DNA from: Candolleomyces eurysporus
Lineage: Eukaryota > Basidiomycota > Agaricomycetes > Agaricales > Psathyrellaceae
DNA length: 64,000 nt
Direction: 5' to 3'
Assembly (NCBI GenBank): GCA_027579435.1
Contig: JANBPK010000743.1
Location: forward strand, 47,843 to 111,842
The translations under genes were made by a program, and so were the position numbers. Under the pieces are notes generated by a model. That model had not been told where the DNA came from, made no database searches, and saw only the letters and a program-made list of their open reading frames with translations. The first letter of the stretch is position 1. Each line of letters starts with the position of its first letter. Below, in pieces: positions 11,918 through 24,180 of this stretch.

Positions 11918-14900
11918 CTTGGTGAGTGGTAGTCTGAGAGTGTAAGTGGGAGTCGAGGGGGTGGAAAGGCCAGGCGAAGAGGAAGTCGGTGGTGGCTAAG
12001 AGAACGGAAGGAAAAGCGGCTGGACGACGTTGGCGTTCATCGAGGTGATAAGTAAGACTCGAAACAAATATTAAGCGGAGTGGCTTACCGATTACAAAAC
12101 GTAAACGGAAATAGCAGGATCACCACAGGATCGAGAGTGTGTGGAGCTGTTCGGTGGAGAACAAATGTGGCCAAGAAATGATTGAGGGATGGAACGGGGA
12201 AGGGCGTATATATAATGGAATGTGACCGCAAATCCCGATGGCCAAGGCGCTGGTAGCTACTGAAGGCAGGATTACGGACTGTGCTTCAGGGGCCAACGGC
12301 AAAGTGGTAAAAATCAGGGATTGGTGGTGCGCCTCCACGAGCCGAAAGATCGGTGTGGTGTTGAATGTCGAAATTTCTTCAAGCCGTTTATATAGCGAAG
12401 GATGTTCAGGCACTCCGGAACAGACAGACAGGGTCCAGCCCTTGAATACGTTATACCGAAAGTCCATCCGCATCAAGAAATAGAGCGAGATTCAAGCGAT
12501 TCGATTCGAGGGTTGACAATTGTGTCGATGATAACGCGTGTTCTTGTGTCGAGATGATGCCGATGATGGATAGACGGATGACCTAAAACAAACCCATCCA
12601 CTAACAGAAGTTAATAGGCCTGAAAACGGACTTGCCTTTTCGACAGGAACATGTCATTCATGTATGTACGTTTATGAGCGGCGATGATTTGGGTCAGGAA
12701 GAGGCACAATTGATTCGAGTGCAGACAGGTTAGTACCCCTGAATGTTCCAAAGGCGTAAATAGGCGCTTACTTGTGCATATGTTGGCTTGCAAGCCGTAG
12801 ATCGTTCTCCACTCCCACTTTCTCAAAGTACAAGATGTCATCATGGGTAACAGGATACTTCATTCGACGGGCCCTCTAAAAAATTGAGGTGCCGTTTGAA
12901 TCGGGCGTTTTAGCAATCGATTACAGCAGTTGAGGGCAATCACCCTCGACGCCAGCAGGCAATCTAGGCGCCTTCTTTCCAATCTTCCATGGGAAAGAAC
13001 ATGAATCATTGGAGAGGACAAATCAAGAAGACAAAGAATAAGAAGCACTAGACTAGAATTAGAGATAAGTGAGATAAAGCGGAACGTAACACACCTCCTT
13101 TCACTGGTTATGAAGCGCGAATTCTTTCTCTTGTACCTGGCAGAAACCTCTAACGGCGAGTATGGTTCGTATGACTTGTGAGAAGGAGGGAGATCTACCC
13201 AGCGAGATATGATATAGTTGACACGCAAGCAAGCAAAGGCCCCGGCGTCATTTGACCATCAAAATCCCGTTCGCGTGACGCTATGAATCATCATCATCCT
13301 CGCGTGTCTGTGTGGCAGAGTCCAGACCCAGACCCATTGGGAATCCCTCTCAACGCCACCTTAATCACAATCACAGGTGGCCCGCCTGCATATCATATCA
13401 CTCCTTATGTCCATGAAAATACTGACCCTCGTCTCTTGTGATTCGCCCCGCGAACCCTTTGTGTGCTCCTAGCCGAAGGACGAGGATGAACACTACTCGG
13501 ACTCCTATCTCTCCATTTTTCGTGTCATTCAGAGGCTTTTATCTCTTTTGTTCGTACATTCTGCATTCTTGACTTTGTTCGCAGTCCGAACGATGCGTAT
13601 CTCATTTACTCAGTGCCGGTGATCGCTAGCGCCAATGAAACCTGTAAACTTCCACCAATCCAGTTGTCTAAAGCCCGGAGGCAGAAATTGACCGCCCATC
13701 CCTTAGACTCCGTCCCGATGTCCCACACATCTAGCTATAGAGGGTGACAGGGTCTGATTGACGCTTTCTTTTGTTATCCCAAATTCCCCCTAGAGGCTTG
13801 AGTAACAAGTTTTACTTAATCGGGATCCCGAACTTTGAGATGAATGGACTAACGACTGAGCACACGAAAGGGTGCATGGTCACACCAGCAGGATAGAGAT
13901 GATAATCAGAGCTCGTAAGTCTAATCAAAGCAATCCAGGCCAGGTCGATGGACGGATTCACAATTTAATGATGTCGATGGTGATGCGGAAATGACATACA
14001 GGCGTTGATTGGACGTTCAAGAATGCTGTTTTTGTGCGTTCCACAAGCTCATGTCCATTACCTAGTCGGAAAGCTGGTTTCTACATCCAGCTGCGAGCTC
14101 CCGTCCTGACCGCACGACACTACATTCTTCTGACTATGTCCCAGACCGTCCGTGAGTACTTGAGTTGTAGAAGAAGAGACAGTCCGACCAAACCGCAGGT
14201 CCCTGAGAGGGACTGCCCGAGAGCTGTGTCCAAATCTACAGCAAATTAGCTTAGTGCCTTGAACATGTACATCCTCAGACTATCTATACGGGTGGCTGAA
14301 GACAAAAATAGCTCTCATGATAGGTTCTGTGCAGGATGAGTCTAGATGCGTACCATAAGAAGGCTCGTTTCCGCGTGTGTATGTCACTGAGTTAACTCTA
14401 AATAGGGCTTGGCAGTGAGTCCACGTGTAGCATCCCCCCAAAGCTGTATTCAGATCAAGGTGCGCAGATTCGCTGGCCCCTGCTCATGCGACAATGCGAG
14501 TTGTGCTAAAACTAGACATATGAAGTACAAAGCATCGAGCACAAGCATCATAAAGCCGTGGAGCTTCCGCGTAAATAAAATACAATAACACCACTACTTA
14601 CACACGTATTGACGGTCTGCGACATCTAGATGTCAAGCCAAATGAATAGCTAGTACCTCCGTCCTTCGGGGACCCCGCATTGACAGATCCGGGGCGGTAC
14701 AGGGTCCTTACAAGTTACGTGCCGCTGCGCACGTCCATCCGAACGTCTGTGCCGTCCTTCGAAGTTGATTGGGACCCGAGAAAGAAGATTAATTACCACC
14801 AATTTCCCTTGATGTTATCTTGACCCCATATCTCTTCGTCCCGCCTATGTGGATGGGCGGCCATTGCAATCCAAAATTTAACAGGGTTTGCAGAATAACT

Positions 14901-17251
14901 ATCTTATCTGATCGGTACAAGCAGTGTGGCGGTTGCCACTGCTCTATCCATAGCCCAGACTTTCGGGAGAATGAACGCTTGAGCTTAAGCCTAATTAGAG
15001 ACCAAGGTTTCCAAACAGCTGCTGACTCACTCTAAAAAGTATCCAGCATGACGAACTCGTTTAGGTTTAGCACGGGAGAACAGTGGTTCAAGGAGTCTGG
15101 ACTCTGCTGTGTCGGACCCGTGGTCCTGGATCTTCGTTTCGCTGGGTTTAGCTGTGTGCCTTGTCCCGTGCCCCAGGCGAAGATTTAGTTCAAACGTATT
15201 CTGTATTCACTTGTGTATGATCACAGGATCTAGGAACCAGCGATAGATTCCAGAAATGATACGGGTGACAGGTTAAGTCACTCATTTGCTTCCGTCCATC
15301 GAGTGACTCCACTGCGGGGCACGGACCGATTGGTGTTCATCAGTGGATTCCATAGAGCTCTTTGGGGAAAAGGACGTGGAAGTCCTTGGTGCGTCCGTAT
15401 ATCCGACCTTTCGGTCTTTAGATGAAACTGAATTCGGAGGATGATCCTGCCTCAAGTCACTGAGCGCATAGCAATGCGTAATTTTCGACGTGGGGTCAGG
15501 AACGGGGGTGACATAAGTGGTCCTTAAACGTTAGAAAACCAATCCTTTCCGAGAACAAGGGTGGCTTGTACGCATGATTCGGGGTAGGTGTTTCTTCAAC
15601 TCCGCGAAGCTGCCAGTGCGCCGTCAAGGCACCCGAGTTACATCATGACAAGGGAAGAGGACGGCGCCGCTCGAATGACTGCGGCTGATAGACACATAGA
15701 TGTGCACCCTTCCGTACTAATCGTCAAGAAAGGAACAAGGATTTCGGGGGATTCAATAACGATTGAAGTTTTCAAACAAGACCCTTAATGAATTTTACGT
15801 TACCCGTCACTGCTTGCAAAAGGAAGGTGGAGCTACCTACGATGAATTTGTGTATGACAGGACCGCTCAAATCGTCGACTGGGGACTTCTAGACCTTGCC
15901 CTTTGAGCGTAATTTATCTACATCTGTCGAGTCGCTGTGGAGCATCAAAGGTACGAACATTGTCAAACTCGAAAAAATACGCGCCGACACTTACAGACCG
16001 TTGGGCGCTTGAACATGTCGGTCTAGACTCGAAGCCGTGATCCACTCCTTCCGCATATCGAGTGTGAAGGATGACTGACGTCCGAGTGCTGATAAACTTT
16101 GTACGTACCATATCTGCGAACCTCGAGGAGTCTAGGCGCGCTGCGCAGCGTCATGGTATCAACGCATTGGTAGATCACCGCGTAGTTGCGGAGTCCACAG
16201 AGGTTAGTTTGGCNTTGTGTTCGAACTCGAAGGGGCCTCAAGATGTCAGTAGATTGAGCGCTTACTGAGAGGTTGAACTCGAAAGCCGGGGTCTTTTTTA
16301 TCGAGTGTGTATATCGATAAAAATGCCGAGCTCGTCATGATTCATTTCAGAAGCACGGTATCCGCGAACATCAAGTGGCTTGAACGCGGGTTTCAGCCTT
16401 TAGCAAATTTCAAAGAGAAAAATTGGCGTGGCGCCTCTGCCGAGTCCTATGCTTGGGCCTGGGTCCGGACTGGACAGTTCCTTGAAAATTTCGTCACTGG
16501 GGGGATTAATGAATGAATGACGCGTGATATCTGCGAAGGTCAAGGGATCTAGAGGTACCCTTAATCATCCTAGTAGCGCATCGNGTAGTCACCAGCCAAN
16601 GTTGTCGAAAAGAGGAACAGCAAACCAGCGCCTCATTCNAGTTCGAAACCTCTAGACCCAGANCTTCCCCTGTGGCTTCGCAGCCTTTTGCCTACCATCC
16701 TCCTTAGGGCCGCAGGTTCGCGAATAATGAATTTGCCAATAAGTGGCATGCGCGACTCAATCGCGAACTCAATCCATCGGGCGATCTGGCGACATGNCCG
16801 AGCTAGCCGCCTAGTGCGCTCATGGCCCAAACAGGAAGCCACGGAATGGAAATTTCAGAACAGTTCCAAGTAAGTAATATCGATTTGTCGCCGCAGACTG
16901 CACCAGATACCAGGGCGTCGAGCTTTTGTTCCTAGATTACGTCCGGGTAGCTGAAGCGCAGGCCCGGGAATGAAAGGTGGGACATACTGCACCCGCAGAA
17001 TAGCGCTCTCTGGTGGGGGTAATAACCAAGCTCTGGATGAGATGGAGTAAGTAAAAAAAATTCAGTAGTTCGCTTCGAGGACGATGACGGTCAAGAGCAG
17101 AGCTGGACATCAAAATCCCGACGCGCTGATTGGCAGACACAAAATGATATTTAATTACGTAATTNAATCCTATGCATCATCCGAAAAAGTCCGCCGGGAC
17201 CGTGGTTGAACCATCCAGCTCACTGTCCACGACGACGACAAGCACCCAACC
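11918..17251. other. gene-poor interval of about 5.3 kb
   Basis: No ORF shows a recognisable domain. The part near the phosphatase (11.9-12.5 kb) probably holds its promoter and 5' UTR. Around 12.85-12.78 kb, minus strand, a possible exon (KYPVTHDDILYFEKVGVEND) is bracketed by plausible splice sites, but I could not join it to others. From 13.3 to 17.1 kb the DNA looks like unconstrained or decayed sequence, with weak divergent repeats at 16.0-16.6 kb and several Ns. Confidence 0.4.
16020..16560. repeat. weak divergent direct repeats
   Basis: The 10-mer TATCYGCGAA recurs at 16111, 16359 and 16528, each time followed by a similar purine-rich block. CTCGAAAGCCG-like and ATATCGAGTGTG-like words precede the first two at comparable distances. 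Spacing is about 248 and 169 bp. This looks like an old, decayed tandem array or remnants of one repeat family. No coding potential was recognised. Confidence 0.35.
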
Positions 17252-19123
17252 ATGCTGCGAGCGTCGTCGTCCTCATCGTCAAAATCGCTGCTTCGAACAG
17301 CGAGCAACGCTTCTTGTACGTCGTCCCCGTTCCTCCGTGCTCTGCGTAGCTCGCTGACGGTGTGGTTGTAGCCGTTGTTCGACCCTTCCGTGCAAAGCTT
17401 CGCAACCCCAGCCGTTCGTTGGCTACGGTTGCTGACCCTCCTGTCCGACGCTATGGTGGCCTGAAGGACCAGGACCGTATATTCACCAATGCGTACTGCA
17501 GGCATGACCATGGTATCAAGGGGGCTTTGGTACGTGCACTCGTCGTATCCTCCGCGAATTTTTTGCTCACTGTCATTCTTCTTGTATAGTCTCGCGGAGA
17601 CTGGCACAAGACGAAGGAAATTTTGTTGAAAGGCGACTCGTGGATTATCCAAACTATTAAAGACTCTGGACTGCGTGGCCGTGGTGGTGCGGGTTTCCCT
17701 AGCGGCCTCAAGTGGAGTTTCATGAACAAGCCTGGATGGGAGAAGGACCCTCGGTACGCTTTATTTCCTTCCTCATTTCTCGTATGTTATTTCTCATATA
17801 CGTCTACCTGAAGACCCCGTTATCTCGTTATCAACGCCGACGAGGGAGAACCAGGAACCTGCAAGGACCGTGAAATCCTCCGGGGCGACCCCCACAAGCT
17901 CGTCGAAGGATGTCTGGTCGCGGGGCGCGCCATGAACGCCAACGCTGCCTACATTTACATCCGTGGTGAATTCTACCAAGAGGCGTCCCACGTCCAGCAA
18001 GCTATCAACGAGGCCTACGCCGCTGGCTTGATTGGCAAGAATGCTTGTGGTTCNGGATACGATTTCGACGTCTACGTCCACCGTGGAGCCGGAGCGTACA
18101 TTTGCGGTGAAGAGACTGCCCTCATCGAGAGTTTGGAAGGAAAGCAGGGAAAGCCCCGTCTCAAGCCCCCCTTCCCGGCTGATGTAGGCTTGTTCGGATG
18201 CCCCACTACTGTCGCGAATGTCGAGACGGTTGCAGTCGCCCCCACTATTTGCCGTCGTGGTTCTAGCTGGTTCGCTGGCTTCGGACGTCAGCGCAATGAG
18301 GGTACCAAGCTGTACTGCATCAGCGGCCACGTCAACAATCCTTGTGTCGTCGAGGAGGAGATGAGTATCCCTTTGAAGGAACTCATCGAGAAGCACTGTG
18401 GTGGTGTTCGAGGAGGATGGGATAACCTTCTCGGTATCATCCCTGGTGGCTCTTCCGTCCCTGTCATCCCCAAGGACGTCTGCGCCGAAGTCCTGTATGT
18501 CCTTCTCATTCTATCCTCTCTCAAACCCTTTTTACTCACCAAAGCTTCTCGTCGCCTTTAGGATGGACTACGACTCGCTCAAGGATGCGCAAAGCGGTCT
18601 CGGAACTGGGGCCGTCATTGTCATGGACAAGAGCACCGATATCGTGTCTGGTATTGCCCGCTTCGCTCAGTTCTACAAGCACGAGTCGTGCGGTCAATGC
18701 ACGCCGTGTCGTGAGGGTACCACTTGGATGATGAACATGATGAACCGGATGGTTGAGGGTCGAGCTCACCAGCGCGAGATTGACATGTTGCTCGAGTTGA
18801 CGTACGTCTTGTTCCCATCCTCCATTCCAGTGTCTGTAACTCACTTGACCACTCATCTCACATTGACATGTTACAGAAAACAAATCGAAGGCCGAACGAT
18901 CTGCGCTCTCGGCGATGCCGCTGCGTGGCCCATCCAAGGTCTCATGCGCCACTTCCGCCCTGAAGTCGAACGCCGCATCGAAGAGTTCAATGCCCTTAAT
19001 GGTGTTGTTGGGTTTGGTGGGCACCTTGCGAGCGCGGCGGATGATACGCTTGCGGTCCCGGATAATTTAGGGCTTAGAGTGCCCGTTGAAAGTTCGTACC
19101 GGCCTCCTGCGGTTACTGCATAG
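17252..19123 (+). CDS. NUO51: NADH:ubiquinone oxidoreductase 51-kDa subunit (complex I flavoprotein 1)
   Basis: Six exons; the coding part joins 17398-17529, 17590-17753, 17814-18494, 18562-18801 and 18877-19123, with a first exon starting at 17252. The first donor is uncertain (17315 or 17360; both keep frame), giving about 508 or 523 aa. The N-terminus is Ser/Arg-rich like a mitochondrial presequence and ends near RSLATV. Motifs: [16 protein letters not shown] (NADH/FMN), [29 protein letters not shown], and the N3 iron-sulfur cluster SCGQCTPC with the fourth Cys in TICALGDAA. It accepts electrons from NADH through FMN at the matrix arm of complex I. One N near 18054 lies in a conserved Gly-rich segment and is an unread base, not a break. 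Confidence 0.95.
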
Positions 19124-19603
19124 ATTCGTTCGTATGTTAACTCGTGGTATGAGATAATCATCACTTCCTTTCTTTACTATTTCCTTCTATGCGTGTTGGT
19201 GAAGACGATGGTGACGAAGCGTATGCATACTAGAGGGCGAGCAAGTACCGTGGTTATTTTACAGGGACAATTGTCAAACACCATTCGGTCCCACGGTGAG
19301 CGGGTCCAAGAGCCCTGTTCTTTCATCAGGACCCAGAAACTGAGGATACTTTTCTCCAATGTTAGATAAAGCATAGGATGCTGCCAATGCTGTGTAGGTT
19401 AGTTCCTCGACCCCCATCTGAGCCAGCCCCGACCGTCGTATAACCTGCCACAGTGAACAGGCTCAGATCTCAGCAATTTGGTGCTGACAGTGCGGACACC
19501 TTCCCACTAGACTGCCAAATTCGTCTTGCTTAGCTCGGAGAACCTTCCTCCGACCTGCCCGGCGGGACTTCAAAATTGCTGTGGAAAAGGCTCTCAATGG
19601 ACG
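19124..19603. other. intergenic after NUO51
   Basis: About 480 bp holding the NUO51 3' flank and the upstream region of the cassette's first gene. No ORF of note. Confidence 0.4.
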
Positions 19604-19612
19604 TATATAAAG
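19604..19612 (+). promoter_or_regulatory. TATA box of the block I membrane-protein gene
   Basis: TATATAAAG lies about 35-60 bp upstream of the first ATGs (19637 and 19667). The placement fits a core promoter driving the plus-strand gene that follows. Confidence 0.45.
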
Positions 19613-19696
19613 CTAGCGAGCCTCATTCAATGAACCGATGTGCGCGCCCATCTTGCCTCTCACTCATGCCAGAGGCCTTTGAGAACTTAATACGAA

Positions 19697-20724
19697 ATGG
19701 AAGAAACGGGTGAACGACGGAACCAAACGAGCTGGTATTGTGAGTTCCTAGTCGCTCTTCTTCCTCGAAGTAGTTCATTTGATCACCTCGACATGGCTTG
19801 GACGTCATATAGTGCAGTGCCTCATGTTCTACATGCTGGCGTTTTCCATCGCCGATGTACGTCTTTGAACTCAAATTCCCCTTCCCACTGTTCTATTAGA
19901 TTCACGGAACCGATGTTTGTCCCGACATCACACCTACAGATAAGCTTAGCGGCCTTCCTGACAGCGAAATACAACGGAGACCCTACCCAACTTGACGGTA
20001 CACCCTTCGCTCGCAAGTCGAGCTTACTACGAGCACTTCTACTCGTTGTGATGGTCTGCGGGGCAGTTACTGCTGTGGTCTCGTTTGCTTTCATGAGACT
20101 ATTCAAGTTGGGAAGGAAGGGAAAGTTAATGTGAGCTCATCATCCTGTCTGAATCAATGAAATCGTACGATGTGATTGAATGAAACTGCATCTGCAGAGC
20201 TCTTGTTCTATGGGCCCTCTGGCTCACCTCCTCGATCTGGATCACAATCCTTTTCAAAGGGAGTTACAGCTGCGTGAGACAAAGAGGGGTGGTGTTATTC
20301 AAGTATTGTAACGAGCTTGTATCGGTGCAAGCTATATCTTGGCTTATTTGGTGAGCATTCATTCGGGCTCAATTTGCACATTTAAACGTTCACGCGAGGC
20401 TGACTCGCGGACTGCGCGCCCAGGTGTTTCGTCACTTTGGTCTTTTTACCGGACCCAGACTCGACTACTACTGTTCCTGCTTCAGAGACTGAGGAGGAGA
20501 GTGAGTGGCGGCAGGAGCAGGAGCAACAGGAGGGCCAAGGAGGGCTAGAATGGCGACAGTCGGATCTAGAGATGGGATTAGTCTCCGTCGGGAGCCGCGA
20601 CCGTGCCAATGGGACCAAGGGGGTGGTAGGCGACGCTCCAGAGATGAAGGAGAAGATGAAACAGGACTCTGGTCCTCAAAACGCGGTTCAAATTGAAAGG
20701 ACTATTGAGCCCGGGAGAGATTGA
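19697..20724 (+). CDS. small multi-pass membrane protein, cassette block I (5' exons uncertain)
   Basis: The 3' half is firm. An exon with helix LLRALLLVVMVCGAVTAVV ends at a donor near 20131. The next exon (about 20199-20350) codes for ALVLWALWLTSSIWITILF, the segment GSYSCVRQRG, and the start of a last helix LVSVQAISWLIWC. The final exon (about 20425-20724) finishes that helix and adds an acidic Glu/Gln-rich cytosolic tail. The helix pattern resembles the four-helix MARVEL-like proteins common in agaricomycetes; this is inference. I could not settle the first exons: a first helix (CLMFYMLAFSIAD near 19800-19850) lies in another frame and needs an unproven splice. The gene may be intact or damaged at its 5' end. 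It is duplicated at 26990-27660. Confidence 0.5.
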
Positions 20725-20845
20725 TTCAACTTCAGAATCGATCGGGATGAGGAATATTTCGGGCACATGGATCCATATAAGAAACTCTACCATGTTAATA
20801 CCGAGCCGCAAGTTTTCAAACTTAAATCCCAACGATATCCGTGTA

Positions 20846-22182
20846 AGCACGAGTGTCAGGTGGTCCATATTATAGAAACAGGGTAGCTCCTCTAGCCCTA
20901 ATGTACATCTAAGCTTCTCTTCAGGGCCGACAGCAGGGATAGTCGAGCGCGCAATGAAGCTCCCATCAACATCAACGTATACGTTCGTTGGACTTTCAAG
21001 TGAGGGATACCCTGAAGCGTTCTGGATCTTCGCCTATCGTCGTCAAAAGCAATCAAGGTCCTTTTCTGATCCATGAAGAATCAAGATAGACTCACGTTCA
21101 GGTACATGTTCGGGTCTCTCTTAGGGACAGACATCCAGCAAAGATTCGCGTCGAGTTCGAGGAGAGCAATCGTCACCATATGTTGCGACCCGTCACTTGG
21201 AATTGCCGTTCAACCTGGGACGGCAAAAGTTGCAGACACATCCCCCATGATCGAAATAATGGCGAGTGGGTATTTAATGGTTGGCAGGGCTCTTGTTGTC
21301 AGCTGGGGCAATGGCGACCTCGAGCTCGAAGTCGAAGGAAAGTGCTGGTATACGACCTGCGGCAGCGTTGGTTGAAAAGTAGGAGGCAACGTGAGGGTCA
21401 GAGGATACGCAGGGTGAGGACGAGGCATATAAGCCCCAATTGTCTAGGGACTAAGAGTGGGAAGAGTTTTATCGAAGCTCGGGGTGGCCGTTTCGAGAGT
21501 CAAGAAAATGTCTGTCTAATCTTCTCCTGGCATTGGAGTGATGCTGGACGTATACACCAGAGATACTGCCTTGTCCTTGGAATGGGTGGCTACGCGTATT
21601 TTGTACCGCGGAGACCACGAGGTATTACTGACAGCTAAAAGGCGGTTGAGAAGCTGAAGAGGGGGAAGACTGTCGCGGGTAAGGTTTTCGGGGATGGAAA
21701 ACAGGCTTAAGAACAAGGGACGACAGTGAGGGGCAAGAATGAGGGTGGGTTGATTCCACAGGGAAAGGCACAAAGAGCTAGCTACGAGATATCTATAGGG
21801 AGCTCCAACGATCCGGAGCTTGACTTGCGCACGGACTTGCACGCGGAGTAACGGACTTAACCGTCACAAAGATGATAGGTAGGTATCTCCAGACTCATCG
21901 TATATCAAAGAAAGCTCAATCTCACCCTCGGCTTCGGCGAGAATGCGAATGGAAACCTTAACCGTCAAATTTTTATCCTACTTGGTCTTCACGGCATTCC
22001 TCAGTGCGCGTTTCTTTTCAGAGAATGCCTTGGCCACCACTTCTGGTTCCTCCGCTAGTGCATTTCTTTTCTTCTGCAGCTCCGTCAAAGCGATGACATA
22101 TCCGCTGGTAGTCTCGAGCTATCCTTACAGTTGCTGGCTTTGGACGAGGGTGCCATGTCGACTTGCAAGAGCGGTCTTTTAG
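20846..22182 (-). pseudogene. dead DUF4139-family gene, cassette block I
   Basis: Colinear with the intact DUF4139 genes downstream (27750-29996 and 30262-32454) but broken. Three Trp codons of the family are TAG stops (at about 21988, 21516 and 21447, minus strand). The first exon is missing. The last exon is deleted cleanly near 20846: flanking sequence matches block II on both sides of the gap. Recognisable remnants include TELQKKRNALAEE, EAEGEIELSLIY, SNTSWSPRYKIRV, LETATPSFDKTLPTLSP, GDVSATFAVPG, AKIQNASG and FIARSTIPAVGPEEK. A 6-bp duplication adds an extra VD before GSF. Confidence 0.85.
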
Positions 22183-22216
22183 AGTGGTAAGATAATATTT
22201 GTGTCGAAAAGACTCA

Positions 22217-23691
22217 TTATACAGGGATAACCGGACTACTATTGTCAATCACAATATCGATCTTTTGTACCGCCAAATTAGTGAAGCCCGTTCTTTCCTC
22301 GTTGCCCGCTTTAATCCTCCTCGCGATATGGATATTTGCCCATCCCCCTGAGTCTGTCTTTCTACCCCCATTCCCATTCCCATTCCTTCTCTTCCTCTTT
22401 TTCTTGCTCAGCCACAAAACGAACCCAATCGTTCCCAAGGCAAACACAAAGAGACCCAATACAACACCCGCTATTATCCCTATTGGCACCTCCCCATCGT
22501 CTATTTTTAGGCCGCTGCATCCATTGTATCCCGCGCTTAAATCCGGTTTGTCTCTCAGCGTAGAGAAACCGGGTGTGTAGGTGATATAGTCCAATAGCAA
22601 ATACTGCATCGGATTGATGTCTTTGTCGGAATCGGGGTGCCTATACGTTACAGTAAGAGTATGATTGGTCGCAGGCAGCGCTTGGGAGAAGACGAGGAGG
22701 TTTTGAGAGCGGTGGGTGAACGGACGAGCTTCGCCAAAAGGGGACATAATAGGTTGGGGTTCACCGTCGAGAGTTATGTGGAGGTTCTGGGATATTACCG
22801 ATTCCGAGGTGGTCGACAACCAGGAAGACAAAGAAGAGGGAGGGGACCAGATGGCATAGACACCTATTGACGTGCCTGCAGCAACGTTAGTGAGTATTTG
22901 AGCCAAGTCAATTCGATTTGATAATAATATTGAAGGGGCTCACCAAAAAACAGAAACTCCAAACAATCCCCAGTCTTCTCACTCCGATGCGTCGAATTTC
23001 CAATAGGATACCCCCCAGGGAGCTCAGTATACCTCAGGTATTTTGGATCACTTACGCTAGTCCACTCCCCTTCATAGTGGATTTCGGGATCTTGATCGTC
23101 TACAAGGACTTGTCTAGTCCGACCACCCTTACTATTAGGGTCTGAATCCGAAGCATCGTCAAGGTTAACATTATTAGGTGTGTCAGGGTCGGTTATATTG
23201 ATAACAGCGAAATCGACTGCGACGCCATGGGTGTCGGTCATGGTGATGGTGTGGTTATATTGCAAGGATACTGGGTTGTTGAGGAAGGGCGAGGTGTACC
23301 ACTGTTTATATGCTTGTTCGATTTTGGGATCTGATTTTTCGGCGACGGGGAAAGTGTTGTCATAGACGATACCATTGTTGTCGATCATGACCGTATGTGT
23401 TGGAGGCTCTCCAGTAGCACTATTGTATTCTGCACGAGGCGGGGTGTTTCCAACGAATGATACAGAGGATCCTTTGATATTCAGAAGAGATAGTTGAGTC
23501 ACCTTCGACGTTGCTAAGAGTATGAAAGAGGGAAGCTTCTCACCATTGAACGAGAAAGATAATTTTCCAGAGCCATACATGCAGGTGGATTGATAATGCC
23601 ATGGTAATGATACTGAGTTCCAGTCACCTTGGAATGTGAAAGCTGGGTCTTCAGTGTCGACAATAAGGAGCTGAAAGGATCCGTTCGACAT
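22217..23691 (-). CDS. single-pass membrane protein with extracellular beta-sandwich region, cassette block I
   Basis: At least three exons. The start at 23691 (MSNGSFQLLIVD) is chosen because its paralogue also starts there. The ectodomain shows the pattern of a large agaricomycete family: VDTEDPAFTFQGDW, SFSFNGSSVSFVGNTPPRAEY joined across an intron, a repeat-like second half opening VDDQDPEIHYEGEWTSV, and several NxT/S sites. A single helix, IGIIAGVVLGLFVFALGTIGFVLWL, is followed by a basic KKKRKRR stop-transfer stretch and a tail ending IVIDNSSPVIPV. Fold and topology are inferred from this pattern; the ligand is unknown. No classical signal peptide precedes the ectodomain. No break was seen. 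The paralogue at 32939-34626 is very similar. Confidence 0.75.
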
Positions 23692-23876
23692 TGCTCGAGC
23701 CGGTCTTCCTATAGCTGAGCAAGAGAGTTCGGTCAATGGTGAGCCTCAGGGTGGGCAGCAGGTATTTGAGTCAAGACCAGTTTGGAAATGGCATCCAGTG
23801 TGAGAGGTAGTAGTAATCATAAAACGGGACACTTAGACGGAAGGGCGCTGATGGACTGTGTATAGTACAAGGGAGA

Positions 23877-24054
23877 GGCAAAACAGCCATGGAACCATCA
23901 GTTCCATCCAGCTTCCAGCTAAGAGGGAACTGATAGTGGAAATCTGCTGGAACATGTGGTTGCGTTGAAGATCCCGGTGCCATGGGACTCTACATGAAGT
24001 TCACCGCAATCAGCGGTGGCATTTGGATTGACGGTTCCATCACGGGTTTGCCGT
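23877..24054 (+). mobile_element. MITE-like insertion, copy 1
   Basis: Begins near CAGCCATGGAACCATCAG and ends near CACGGGTTTGCCG. The outer ends are imperfect inverted repeats (GGCAAA...ATGGAACC against the reverse complement of the 3' end). The first 140 bp match copy 2 in inverted orientation at high identity, while the homologous place in cassette block II (34.83-34.88 kb) lacks it. There is no ORF. Exact ends and target duplication are uncertain (GTACAAG occurs at 23865 and 24071). Confidence 0.6.
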
Positions 24055-24180
24055 GTTGTAATTCGTACGGTACAAGCGAGCATTATTCTATATTGGTCGA
24101 TGATGTGCGGTCATGAGGCTATCCTTGAGGAGGAATGCACAGAAGAATCGATCAGGATTATTGATGTGATGAGCTTAGAC

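Noticed and set aside
12120..13228. Minus-strand ORFs of 77-122 codons
   Set aside because: No domain, no consistent splice chain and biased hydrophobic/Ser composition. Only one short segment near 12.8 kb looked exon-like and it could not be extended.
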